Origin: Marinobacter flavimaris
GTDB lineage: Bacteria; Pseudomonadota; Gammaproteobacteria; Pseudomonadales; Oleiphilaceae
Assembly: GCF_002933295.1 (NCBI RefSeq)
Contig: NZ_PSSW01000003.1
Coordinates: 372,001 to 436,000 of the forward strand
DNA: 64,000 bases
Direction: 5' to 3'
Shown in pieces: positions 34,811 to 43,260 of the stretch (positions within the stretch are counted from its first letter, which is position 1; each line of letters begins with the position of its first letter). Under the pieces are notes generated by a model, which was not told where the DNA came from, did not search any database, and saw only the letters and a list, made by a program, of their open reading frames with translations. The position numbers and the translations under genes were made by a program.

Positions 34811-35992
34811 ATGGCCAACCAAGCAAGTTTCAACTGGGAAGACCCGCTGTTGCTGGACCAGCAACTGACCGAAGACGAGCGCATGGTGCGCGAGAGTGCT
34901 CGCCAGTTTGCCGAAAGTAAGCTCCGGCCCCGGGTGCTGGAAGCCTTCCGCAACGAACAGACCGACCCGGAGATATTCCGGGAAATGGGCGAGACAGGCC
35001 TGCTGGGATGTACCATTCCCGAGCAATACGGCGGTAGCGGCCTGAATTACGTGTGTTATGGCCTGATCGCTCGCGAGGTGGAGCGGGTGGATTCCGGTTA
35101 CCGGTCCATGATGAGTGTGCAGTCATCCCTGGTGATGGTGCCCATCTACGAATTCGGTAATGAGGAAACCCGCCAGAAGTATCTGCCCAAACTCGCTTCC
35201 GGAGAATGGATTGGGTGTTTCGGGTTGACCGAACCAGACCATGGCTCCGATCCTGGCAACATGGCGACCCGCGCCCGCAAGGTGGACGGCGGTTACCGCC
35301 TGACCGGCAGCAAGATGTGGATTACCAACAGCCCAATCGCTGATGTGTTCGTGGTCTGGGCCAAGGACGACGACGGCGCAATTCGCGGCTTTGTGCTTGA
35401 GAAAGGCTGGGAGGGACTGAGTGCCCCGGCCATTCACGGCAAGGTAGGGCTGCGGGCCTCGATCACCGGTGAAATCGTGATGGACGGCGTCTTTGTGCCG
35501 GAAGAAAACGCCTTCCCGGACGTGCGAGGGCTGAAGGGGCCGTTCACCTGCCTGAACTCCGCCCGCTACGGTATTTCCTGGGGTGCTCTGGGTGCCGCCG
35601 AAGATTGCTGGCACACCGCTCGCCAGTATGTGCTGGACCGCAAGCAGTTCGGTCGGCCGCTGGCGGCCAACCAGCTGATCCAGAAAAAGCTGGCAGATAT
35701 GCAGACCGACATCACCCTGGCCCTGCAAGGCTGCCTGCGTCTTGGTCGGATGAAGGATGAGGGCACGGCTGCCGTCGAGATCACTTCGATCATGAAGCGC
35801 AATTCCTGCGGCAAGGCCCTGGATGTTGCCCGCCTGGCCAGGGATATGCTCGGGGGGAACGGAATCAGTGATGAATTTGGGGTGGCGCGACATCTGGTGA
35901 ATCTGGAAGTGGTGAATACCTATGAAGGCACTCACGATGTGCACGCTCTGATTCTGGGTCGAGCCCAGACCGGGATTCAGGCGTTCTTTTAA
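34811..35992 (+). CDS. gcdH: Glutaryl-CoA dehydrogenase
   Basis: A 393-residue flavoenzyme that oxidises and decarboxylates glutaryl-CoA to crotonyl-Co[21 protein letters not shown] is the FAD-binding loop with the substrate arginine region, and [15 protein letters not shown] carries the catalytic glutamate. Pimeloyl-CoA beta-oxidation gives glutaryl-CoA, so its place after pimCD is logical. Followed by a strong terminator. Confidence 0.94.
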   Translation: MANQASFNWEDPLLLDQQLTEDERMVRESARQFAESKLRPRVLEAFRNEQTDPEIFREMGETGLLGCTIPEQYGGSGLNYVCYGLIAREVERVDSGYRSMMSVQSSLVMVPIYEFGNEETRQKYLPKLASGEWIGCFGLTEPDHGSDPGNMATRARKVDGGYRLTGSKMWITNSPIADVFVVWAKDDDGAIRGFVLEKGWEGLSAPAIHGKVGLRASITGEIVMDGVFVPEENAFPDVRGLKGPFTCLNSARYGISWGALGAAEDCWHTARQYVLDRKQFGRPLAANQLIQKKLADMQTDITLALQGCLRLGRMKDEGTAAVEITSIMKRNSCGKALDVARLARDMLGGNGISDEFGVARHLVNLEVVNTYEGTHDVHALILGRAQTGIQAFF

Positions 35993-36003
35993 TCATTTGT
36001 GCA

Positions 36004-36037
36004 GGGGGCCAATGGAGTTATTGGCCCCCCCTTTTTT
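36004..36037 (+). terminator. Rho-independent terminator after gcdH
   Basis: GGGGGCCAA, an 8-base loop, TTGGCCCCC and then CC with six T. It closes the badK-pimC-pimD-gcdH operon and sits between its end and the convergent end of pcaD. Confidence 0.92.
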
Positions 36038-36038
36038 A

Positions 36039-36827
36039 TCAGCCGAGATGTTTGAGCAACAAATCGGCAAGCAGTGCTGGACACTCGATCGATGGCACGT
36101 GGCCAATGCCTTCCAGAATCAGCGGGTCCGGGGAGTGACTGAATTGCGCCAGGGCTTTCAGTGACTCCGGTGGTGTTGCCGCATCCTCTGAGCCACCAAG
36201 CAGGAGAATCGGTACATTGCGGTCCTTCAGCTTCTCCCTGAAATCGGCTTTACCCAGCATTTCACACAGAAGGGCATAGCTGTGGTCGTCTCCACGCCCC
36301 ATGATGACCTTCCATCCATCAAGCAGAGCCGTTTGTTCCTTGCAGGCTGCTGGACCGAACCAGCGTGGCACAATCTCTCCGGCCATGGCGGCAAGGCCCT
36401 TACCTCGGACGTTGGAGGCCCGCAGATTCCAGGCTTCCACGGTGCCAATGATGGCGCCGGTGTTGGTCAGCGTGGCCGAAATCAGATTGTCGCTGTACTC
36501 GGAAACCAGCTGCTGGCCGATCACACCGCCGATGGAGGTCCCGGTGAAGTGGAAGGCCTTGGCACCGGCGACCTGGGCGAGGGTGAGTGCTTCCTGGGCC
36601 AGGTCATCGGGGGTGATTTTCCCGGCGCCCTCCGGCCAGGCGCTGCTGGCACCGTGGCCGGGCAGGTCCCAGGCCAGGACCCGGAATTTGCCCAGCAGGG
36701 CCGGCAGCATGTCGTCCCAAACGCCCTGGGTCATGCCCAGCGGGTGGGCCAGTACCAGCAGGGGCTTCTCGCTGTCGCCGAGCAGGCGGTAGCAGATGGT
36801 ACGACCGTTATGGTTCAGAAATGACAT
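36039..36827 (-). CDS. pcaD: 3-oxoadipate enol-lactone hydrolase
   Basis: A 262-residue alpha/beta hydrolase. The nucleophile motif is GTSIGG (serine near 98), the oxyanion block HPLGMTQGVWDDM, and the histidine lies in ILEGIGHVPS near the C-terminus. It converts the enol-lactone from muconolactone to 3-oxoadipate. Last gene of pcaIJFD. Confidence 0.93.
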   Translation of the reverse strand: MSFLNHNGRTICYRLLGDSEKPLLVLAHPLGMTQGVWDDMLPALLGKFRVLAWDLPGHGASSAWPEGAGKITPDDLAQEALTLAQVAGAKAFHFTGTSIGGVIGQQLVSEYSDNLISATLTNTGAIIGTVEAWNLRASNVRGKGLAAMAGEIVPRWFGPAACKEQTALLDGWKVIMGRGDDHSYALLCEMLGKADFREKLKDRNVPILLLGGSEDAATPPESLKALAQFSHSPDPLILEGIGHVPSIECPALLADLLLKHLG

Positions 36828-36841
36828 GAAAACTCCTTGGG

Positions 36842-38044
36842 TCAGACCCGCTCAATCAGTGTAGCAATACCCTGGCCCACACCCACGCACATAGTGCACA
36901 GGGCGTAACGGCCACCGGTGCGCTGCAGCTGATGGGCGGCGGTCATAATAAGGCGAGCGCCGGACATTCCCAGTGGGTGGCCAAGGGCAATGGCGCCGCC
37001 GTTGGGGTTCACCCGGGAATCGTCATCAGCAATGCCGAGCTCACGCAGCACCGCAAGGCCCTGGGCGGCAAAGGCCTCGTTAAGTTCGATTACGTCGATG
37101 TCGGCGATGCTGATGTTCTGCTTTTCCAGCAATTTGCGGACGGCGGGTACCGGGCCGATGCCCATGATGCGCGGTTCCACGCCGGCAGTGGCCATGCCGA
37201 GGATTTTTGCCATCGGCTTGAGGCAATGCTGTTTTACCGCGGTTTCACTGGCAACCAGCATGGCGGCGGCGCCGTCGTTGACGCCGGAGGCATTACCAGC
37301 GGTCACGCTGCCATTCTCACGGAAGGGCGTGGGCAGGGCAGCGAGTTTCTCGAGCGTGCTTTCGCGGGGATGCTCGTCGGTGTCGAATACCAGTGGGTCC
37401 TGTTTGCGGCGCGGAATGGACACCGGCACGATTTCCTCGGTAAAGATGCCTTCTTTCTGAGCTCGGGCGGTCTTCTCCTGGGAACGGAAGGCGAACAGGT
37501 CCTGATCTTCCCGTGAGACTTTGTATTGCTCGGCCACGTTCTCTGCCGTTTCTGGCATGGAGTCGATGCCGTACTGTTGCTTCATCAGTGGGTTCACAAA
37601 ACGCCAGCCGATGGTAGTGTCTTCAATTTTCTGGCTTCTTGAAAAGGAGCTGTCGGCCTTGCCCATCACGTACGGGGCACGGGACATGGACTCAACGCCG
37701 CCGGCCAGTACCAAATCCATTTCTCCGGCGCGGATGGCGCGAAAAGCCGTGCCCACGGCATCCATGCCGGAGCCGCACAGACGATTGAGGGTGGTGCCGG
37801 GAACAGACGTAGGCAAGCCGGCCAGCAGGGCAGACATCCTTGCCACGTTGCGGTTGTCTTCACCGGCCTGGTTGGCTGAGCCCATCATCACCTCGTCGAT
37901 GGCGGCCGGGTCCAGTTCCGGAGCCTGCTCAAGCACGGCCTTGAAGATGTGGGCCGCCAGGTCATCAGGGCGAACACTGGCGAGGGTGCCGCTGAAGCGG
38001 CCAATGGCCGAGCGGCGGGGATGGCAAATAAATACGTCAGTCAT
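36842..38044 (-). CDS. pcaF: 3-oxoadipyl-CoA thiolase
   Basis: A 400-residue thiolase splitting 3-oxoadipyl-CoA into succinyl-CoA and acetyl-CoA. The acyl-binding cysteine is C90 in NRLCGSGMDAV, the histidine block is NGGAIALGHPLGMSGAR and the second cysteine is in LCTMCVGVGQG. Start 38044 is used because the upstream open frame has no family similarity and covers the end of pcaJ. Confidence 0.95.
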   Translation of the reverse strand: MTDVFICHPRRSAIGRFSGTLASVRPDDLAAHIFKAVLEQAPELDPAAIDEVMMGSANQAGEDNRNVARMSALLAGLPTSVPGTTLNRLCGSGMDAVGTAFRAIRAGEMDLVLAGGVESMSRAPYVMGKADSSFSRSQKIEDTTIGWRFVNPLMKQQYGIDSMPETAENVAEQYKVSREDQDLFAFRSQEKTARAQKEGIFTEEIVPVSIPRRKQDPLVFDTDEHPRESTLEKLAALPTPFRENGSVTAGNASGVNDGAAAMLVASETAVKQHCLKPMAKILGMATAGVEPRIMGIGPVPAVRKLLEKQNISIADIDVIELNEAFAAQGLAVLRELGIADDDSRVNPNGGAIALGHPLGMSGARLIMTAAHQLQRTGGRYALCTMCVGVGQGIATLIERV

Positions 38045-38052
38045 ATCTTGCC

Positions 38053-38841
38053 TCACTGTTGGCCGGATTGAGTTGAGGAGTGATGGGCGCTTGTACGGGC
38101 TTTCAGATCCCGCAGAACTTCCAGTTCTCTGGTAGAGGGTTCCGGGGTGGTTTCCAGTTGGTCCGCGAAGCGGATCTCCCAACCGGTGGCCTCGATCACA
38201 GCCTCCCGACTCACGTTCGGGTGCAGGGAGGTGACCACCAGTTCTTTGGTTTCCGGATCGGGCTTGAGGATGCACAGGTCGGTGATGACCACCGTGGGGC
38301 CACGGCCGATGTTGGGGACGTTGTCCCGGGCTTTGCCGTCACGGCCGAAGCCGACGGTGGTCACGAAGTCCACGTCTTTCACAAAGGTACGCCTGGAGTG
38401 CTTCACGGTAATGAACACTTCTTTCGCGTTGGTGGCAATTTCCGGGGCGCCACCGCCGCCGGGCAGGCGGACTTTCGGTTCGCGGTAATCGCCGATCAGG
38501 GTGGTGTTCAGGTTGGCGTAACGGTCAATCTGAGCCGTGCCGAGGAAGCCGACGCTGATGTGGCCGCCCTGTAGCCAGTAGCGGAACATCTCCGGTACCG
38601 AGACGGTGGTCAGGGCGGACTCACAAAGCTCGCCATCGCCAATGGACAGCGGCAGAACGTCCGGCTTGGTCTGCAGGGTGCCGGATTCGTAGATCAGGGT
38701 CACATCCGGGGCGTGGGTCAGGCGCGCCAGGTTGGCCGCTTCGCTGGGCAGGCCGATACCGACGAAACAGGTCATGTCATTTTTCAGCGCCCGGGCAGCG
38801 GTGACGCTCATCATTTCGGAAGAGGTAAATTCAAGGCTCAT
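38053..38841 (-). CDS. pcaJ: 3-oxoadipate CoA-transferase subunit B
   Basis: A 262-residue type I CoA-transferase beta subunit (PcaJ/CatJ form). LIYESGTLQTKPDV near residue 50 contains the likely catalytic glutamate, and VRLPGGGGAPEIATNAKEV is the conserved glycine-rich loop. The ATG shares one base with the pcaI stop (TGATG). It uses succinyl-CoA to activate 3-oxoadipate. Confidence 0.93.
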   Translation of the reverse strand: MSLEFTSSEMMSVTAARALKNDMTCFVGIGLPSEAANLARLTHAPDVTLIYESGTLQTKPDVLPLSIGDGELCESALTTVSVPEMFRYWLQGGHISVGFLGTAQIDRYANLNTTLIGDYREPKVRLPGGGGAPEIATNAKEVFITVKHSRRTFVKDVDFVTTVGFGRDGKARDNVPNIGRGPTVVITDLCILKPDPETKELVVTSLHPNVSREAVIEATGWEIRFADQLETTPEPSTRELEVLRDLKARTSAHHSSTQSGQQ

Positions 38842-39656
38842 CACGCAGCTCCTTTTTCAAATACGTTGTCGTTCAGCCAGGCCTGGAAGGTGTCGCGGTC
38901 ACGGGCGATGCCATCCCAGTCCTTGTAGAAAGCGTTATCCCGGTCGTAATAGCCCAGAGCGTAGGAGGGCGCGGCGCCCTTGGGAGCCTCGGCGATGGCG
39001 GTGACGGCCCAGGATGGCAGCACGCACGCGTTCACCGACGCGCCGAGGTCATCGACGATCTCTTCCACGGTCACAATGCTGCGTTTGGCGGCCAGCACCA
39101 CTTCCTTCTGAATGCCGACTATGCCTTCGATCAGCACATTGCCTTTGCGGTCCGCCCGCTGGGCATGGATCACGGCGACATCCGGACGAACAGAGGGCAC
39201 GGCAGCGAGGCGCTCACCGGTGAACGGGCACTCGATGAATTTGATCTGGTCATTAACCTTGGGCAGGTCGCTGCCCACGTAACCGCGCAGCACGGCCAAC
39301 GGCAGACCGGCAGCGCCCGCTTCGTAAGCATTGGCCATGGCGGCGTGGCTGTGTTCAAGGATCTCGATCTGGTGAGGCCAGCCTTTCTCAACGGCATCCC
39401 GCAGGCGGTGCAGGGAGCCCACACCAGGGTTGCCACCCCAGGAGAAGATCAGCTTTTTGGCGCAGCCGGCACCGATCATCTGGTCATAAACCAGGTCCGG
39501 GGTCATTCGGATCAGGGTCAGGTCGCGTTTTTCCTGGCGGATGATTTCGTGGCCAGCGGCAAACGGAATCAGGTGGGTAAAGCCTTCCATCGCAACGGTG
39601 TCGCCGTTGTTGATGTGTTTGCTTACCGCTTCCTGGAGAGAGAGAAATTCGGCCAT
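38841..39656 (-). CDS. pcaI: 3-oxoadipate CoA-transferase subunit A
   Basis: A 271-residue CoA-transferase alpha subunit. FAAGHEIIRQEKRDLTLIRM and KLIFSWGGNPGVGSLHRLRD are family blocks. The start at 39656 (MAEFLSLQEAVSKHI) is preferred; the upstream in-frame ATG at 39704 lies within the operator repeats. First gene of pcaIJFD, divergent from pcaR. Confidence 0.93.
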   Translation of the reverse strand: MAEFLSLQEAVSKHINNGDTVAMEGFTHLIPFAAGHEIIRQEKRDLTLIRMTPDLVYDQMIGAGCAKKLIFSWGGNPGVGSLHRLRDAVEKGWPHQIEILEHSHAAMANAYEAGAAGLPLAVLRGYVGSDLPKVNDQIKFIECPFTGERLAAVPSVRPDVAVIHAQRADRKGNVLIEGIVGIQKEVVLAAKRSIVTVEEIVDDLGASVNACVLPSWAVTAIAEAPKGAAPSYALGYYDRDNAFYKDWDGIARDRDTFQAWLNDNVFEKGAA

Positions 39657-39687
39657 CGCAGTGTCTCCATCGTGTTTCGGTTGATAA

Positions 39688-39802
39688 GTTCGATATACGA
39701 ACATAAGTTTAATATGCGAACATGATGGCGCGATTGGTTTTCGGTCGTCAAGTACAAATTTTCACCAGTTGATAAAAATGCACGGATGTTCGGACTACGA
39801 AC
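39688..39802. promoter_or_regulatory. Three operator-like sites between pcaI and pcaR
   Basis: GTTCGATATACGAAC (39688-39702), GTTTAATATGCGAAC (39707-39721) and GTTCGGACTACGAAC (39788-39802) share GTTCG-N5-CGAAC; the first and third have perfect 5-base arms. The pattern is close to the PcaR/PcaU/PobR site (GTTCGATAATCGCAC). The first two are 19 bases apart next to pcaI; the third lies about 52 bases before pcaR. Confidence 0.8.
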
Positions 39803-39854
39803 TAGCTGATACCATGCGCTGACATCGACTTGCCCAGGCGCTGAAGGAGCCGGA

Positions 39855-40634
39855 ATGGACGAACAGATTCTCAAGCCGGGAGACCGGGATTACGTGGGGG
39901 CGCTAGCCTCCGGGCTAGAGGTGTTGCAAGCCTTTGATGGTGATCATCCGCGCATGACGCTCAGCGAAGTGGCCGCCAGGACCGACATGGATCGGGCCAA
40001 GGCCCGTCGATTTCTGCTGACCCTGCACGCGCTGGGTTTCGTGAAGCGTACCGGCCGCCAGTTCGAGCTGACGCCCCGGGTGCTGCAGCTGGGCTACGCC
40101 TATCAGGCATCGAACCAGTATCGGGCGGTAATTCAGCAATACCTGGAAGACATCACTGCCGAGCTTGGTGAATCCTCTTCCCTGGCGGTGCTGGATGGCG
40201 ACGACGTGGTCTACGTGGTGCGCTCTGCAGCCCGGCATCGGCTAATGGCAATTACTCTGTCGGTGGGTACCCGCCTACCGGCGGCCTATACGTCCATGGG
40301 GCGGGTGTTGCTGGCACAGCTGCCGGAATCGGAGCTGGCAGCGTTTCTGGACCGAATCCGGCTGGAGCGTTTCACCGAGTCATCGGTTATCGACAAAGCT
40401 GCGCTGCGCTGCGCCATCGACCAGGCTCGTGAGCAGGGCTACTCCATTGTCGACCAGGAGTTGGACTCGGGGTTGCGCTCTGTGGCGGTGCCGGTGTTTG
40501 CCGGCAGTGGTGAACTGCTTGGCGCGATCAATATCAGCACCAATGCCGCGCGAGTGGATATGGAGACTTTGATGAAGGTCTACCTGCCGCGGTTGCAGGA
40601 AGCAGCTGAAGCAGTGCGGCGAACAACCCGATGA
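39855..40634 (+). CDS. pcaR: IclR-family regulator of the 3-oxoadipate pathway
   Basis: A 259-residue PcaR/PcaU/PobR-type protein. N-terminal winged helix (LSEVAARTDMDRAKARRFLLTLHALGF, near 35-62) and a C-terminal IclR effector domain with RSAARHRLMAITLSVGTRLP. In pseudomonads PcaR activates pca genes with 3-oxoadipate as inducer. Three matching operator sites lie in the gap upstream. Confidence 0.9.
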   Translation: MDEQILKPGDRDYVGALASGLEVLQAFDGDHPRMTLSEVAARTDMDRAKARRFLLTLHALGFVKRTGRQFELTPRVLQLGYAYQASNQYRAVIQQYLEDITAELGESSSLAVLDGDDVVYVVRSAARHRLMAITLSVGTRLPAAYTSMGRVLLAQLPESELAAFLDRIRLERFTESSVIDKAALRCAIDQAREQGYSIVDQELDSGLRSVAVPVFAGSGELLGAINISTNAARVDMETLMKVYLPRLQEAAEAVRRTTR

Positions 40635-40638
40635 TCTT

Positions 40639-40726
40639 GTCGGATTACGGCTGCGCCTAATCCGACCTACTGAACTGAATGTGTCCGCGTAGGTCGGATT
40701 AGAGCTGCCAGGCTCGTCATCCGACG
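40639..40726. repeat. Pair of REP-like palindromic elements
   Basis: The first unit (40639-40670) has GTCGGATTA...TAATCCGAC and ends in CCTAC. The second (40689-40726) begins GTAGGTCGGATTAG in opposite orientation and ends ATCCGAC. This is the form of the GTAGGTCGGATTA extragenic repeats common in many gammaproteobacteria. It occupies the gap between the convergent pcaR and catR genes and could act as a bidirectional RNA stem. Confidence 0.75.
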
Positions 40727-40732
40727 AGACCG

Positions 40733-41635
40733 TTACGGATAACGCCCCGTCAGCCGGTTTTCCACCAGCTCCCCTAGAATGGTATTGGCCAGCCGCATGA
40801 CGGCATTCGGATTCTCTCCGCGCCGCCGCGAGGCGATAACCGGCGTGGTGATGTTGTTGTCCTCCAGCGGCATGTACTCCACACCTTCCCGATGGAGCTT
40901 CCGCACCTGTTCCGGAACCAGAGTAAAACCCATGTCCGATGCCACCAGAGACAGCGCTGTCTGAAGGTCGTTGACTTGCTGGCTGACATGGATCCTCAGC
41001 CCGCGACGGTGAAACAGCCCCTGGGTGATGTCGGCAAAGTTCGGCCCCGGGCCTGAAGGGAAGGTGACCATTGGCCATTCCGAGAGTTCTTTCATGGAAG
41101 GTGGATGGCGGGTCAGTGGATGGCCCGCAGGCATGGCCGCAATGATCGGCTCATCAAACAGGTTTTCCTGCTCCACATCCGGATCTTCAATTCTTAGTCG
41201 GCCGAAGCCGATATCGATCTTGCCGGATTTTAGCGCCTCTACTTGCTCCCGGGTTTTCAGTTCGTGCAGGACAATTTCCAGGTTCTTGTTCTGGCGCAGC
41301 CGGCGCACCATCAGTGGCAATTGCCCATAGAACACGGACGGTACGAAGCCGATCGAAAAGAGGGTTTTCCGGTGCTGGGCAATACGGCGGGTGTCTTCAA
41401 CAGTGGCGCCCACCTTGTCCAGGATTTGCTGGGCCTGCTCCAGAAAATATTCCCCGCCTGTGGTCAGCTCCAGTCCCCGGGGTTTGCGGATAAACAATTC
41501 CACCCCGATCTCTTCTTCCAGCTGTTTGATGGCCCGGGTCAGCGGTGGTTGCGCAATAAACAGTTTTTCTGCCGCCCGGGTCAGGTTGCCTGCCTCTGCC
41601 ACGGCAACGAAGTACCGCAAGTGTCGCAGCTCCAT
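40733..41635 (-). CDS. LysR-type regulator of catechol/benzoate genes (CatR/CatM/BenM type)
   Basis: A 300-residue LysR protein: MELRHLRYFVAVAEAGNLTRAAEKLFIAQPPLTRAI is the type of winged helix found in CatM and BenM (shown here by its start MELRHLRYF), and GFVPSVFYGQLP opens the effector domain. Such proteins use cis,cis-muconate, and BenM also benzoate, as inducers. It is divergent from catB with a fitting operator between them. Confidence 0.9.
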   Translation of the reverse strand: MELRHLRYFVAVAEAGNLTRAAEKLFIAQPPLTRAIKQLEEEIGVELFIRKPRGLELTTGGEYFLEQAQQILDKVGATVEDTRRIAQHRKTLFSIGFVPSVFYGQLPLMVRRLRQNKNLEIVLHELKTREQVEALKSGKIDIGFGRLRIEDPDVEQENLFDEPIIAAMPAGHPLTRHPPSMKELSEWPMVTFPSGPGPNFADITQGLFHRRGLRIHVSQQVNDLQTALSLVASDMGFTLVPEQVRKLHREGVEYMPLEDNNITTPVIASRRRGENPNAVMRLANTILGELVENRLTGRYP

Positions 41636-41637
41636 CC

Positions 41638-41652
41638 ATACCTCCAGGGTAT
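41638..41652. promoter_or_regulatory. CatM/BenM-type operator ATAC-N7-GTAT
   Basis: ATACCTCCAGGGTAT matches the ATAC-N7-GTAT consensus exactly. It ends only 3 bases before the ATG of the divergent LysR gene, and about 90 bases before catB, a place fit for autorepression and for activation of catB. Confidence 0.75.
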
Positions 41653-41741
41653 CGGTTATTACTTAATCAATATTGGTTCACATAACTGAAACTTCGTACT
41701 GTTCGAATTACAGGCTTTTTTACTTGCGATTCGGAGAGCAC

Positions 41742-42863
41742 ATGTCCGCCACCATTCAGTCCATTGAAGCGATCCTGGTCGATATTCCGACCATCCGCCC
41801 CCACAAGCTATCCATGACAACCATGGGGGTTCAGAGCATGGTGATCGTTCGGATGAAAGACTCGAACGGTCTTGAGGGACTGGGTGAGGCGACCACGATC
41901 GGCGGTCTGGCCTACGGCCCGGAAAGCCCTGAAAGCGTAAAGCTTACCATTGATACCTATTTCAAGCCGCAACTGATTGGCCAGCCTGCGGGCAACATCA
42001 ATACCCTGAGGGTAATGCTAAACCGCTCAACTCGCGGTAACAACCTGGCCAAGTCGGCCATCGAGACCGCACTGCTGGATCTGCAGGGCAAGCGTCTGAA
42101 TCGCCCGGTTTCCGATCTGCTCGGCGGTGCCATTCACCAGCACCTTCCGGTGCTGTGGACCCTGGCCAGTGGGGATACCGACAAGGATATCGAGGAGGCG
42201 CTCGGCCTGATCGAAACCCGCCGCCACTGCGATTTCAAACTCAAGATCGGTTCCCGCCCGGTGATGGACGACGTTCGCCATGTCGCGGCTATCAAGGAAG
42301 CCTTGGGTGAGAGCGCCAGCGTGCGTGTCGACGTTAACCAGGCTTGGGATGAAGCCACCGCCGCCAAAGGTATGGCGGAACTGCAGGCGGCTGGAATCGA
42401 CCTGGTCGAGCAGCCGACCCCGATGAAGGATTACGCAGCGCTGGTGCGTCTGTCCGGGAAGTTCCATCTGCCCATTCTGGCCGATGAAGCGGTGGCCGAC
42501 GCCAAGGATATGTACAACCTTGCAGCCAGCGGATTCGCCGGTGCCGTCGCCATGAAAATTGCCAAGGCCGGTGGGCCTGCACGTGCTCTCGAGCAAGCCG
42601 CTGTGGCTCAGGCCGCAGGTATCGGGTTCTACGGAGGCACGTTACTGGAAGGCACCATTGGCACAGCTGCTGCGCTGCACGCCTGGTCCACTCTGGAAAC
42701 CCTGCACTGGGGCACCGAGATGTTCGGTCCCCTTCTGATGAAAGACGACATTGTCGTCAAGCCCCTCAATTTCCACAGCAACGGTGTCGACTTGCCGCAG
42801 GGCCCGGGCCTGGGTGTCGAGATTGATGAAGACAAACTCAACCAGTATCGCCGGAAAGCCTGA
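41742..42863 (+). CDS. catB: Muconate cycloisomerase
   Basis: A 373-residue enolase-superfamily enzyme closing cis,cis-muconate to muconolactone. The lysine motif FKLKIGSRP (near 167-175), metal ligands in RVDVNQAWDE and VEQPTP, and LADEAVADA are all present. Start at 41742 follows GGAGAG. First gene of the long cat-ben operon. Confidence 0.95.
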   Translation: MSATIQSIEAILVDIPTIRPHKLSMTTMGVQSMVIVRMKDSNGLEGLGEATTIGGLAYGPESPESVKLTIDTYFKPQLIGQPAGNINTLRVMLNRSTRGNNLAKSAIETALLDLQGKRLNRPVSDLLGGAIHQHLPVLWTLASGDTDKDIEEALGLIETRRHCDFKLKIGSRPVMDDVRHVAAIKEALGESASVRVDVNQAWDEATAAKGMAELQAAGIDLVEQPTPMKDYAALVRLSGKFHLPILADEAVADAKDMYNLAASGFAGAVAMKIAKAGGPARALEQAAVAQAAGIGFYGGTLLEGTIGTAAALHAWSTLETLHWGTEMFGPLLMKDDIVVKPLNFHSNGVDLPQGPGLGVEIDEDKLNQYRRKA

Positions 42864-42898
42864 GGCGCCGGGACATTCCGCAAAATGGAGGAAAGCAC

Positions 42899-43189
42899 AT
42901 GCTGTTCAAAGTCGAGATGAAGGTGAATATCCCCCACGACATGCCAGCGGAGGTGGCTGCAGACATCAAGGCCCGGGAGAAAGCCTATGCCCAGGGCCTG
43001 CAGGAGCAGGGCAAGTGGCGTCACCTTTGGCGGGTGGCCGGCAGCTACGCCAACGTCAGCATTTTCGATGTGAAAGACAACGCCGAGCTGCAGGAGCTGA
43101 TCAGCAACTTGCCCCTGTTTCCCTACATGGATATCACCGTCGCGCCCCTGTGCCGGCACCCGTCGTCCATTCACGAAGACGACCGCTAA
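42899..43189 (+). CDS. catC: Muconolactone delta-isomerase
   Basis: A 96-residue protein of exactly family length, with MLFKVEMKVNIPHDMP at the start and LPLFPYMDITVAPLCRHPSS at the end, both typical of CatC. It shifts the double bond of muconolactone to give the enol-lactone for PcaD. AATGGAGG lies before the ATG. Confidence 0.95.
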   Translation: MLFKVEMKVNIPHDMPAEVAADIKAREKAYAQGLQEQGKWRHLWRVAGSYANVSIFDVKDNAELQELISNLPLFPYMDITVAPLCRHPSSIHEDDR

Positions 43190-43260
43190 ATCCGAAAACC
43201 CTGTTGCCAACTGATGAGATGAATTGAGCAACAAAAACAAGAGCACCGAGGAGATCAACC

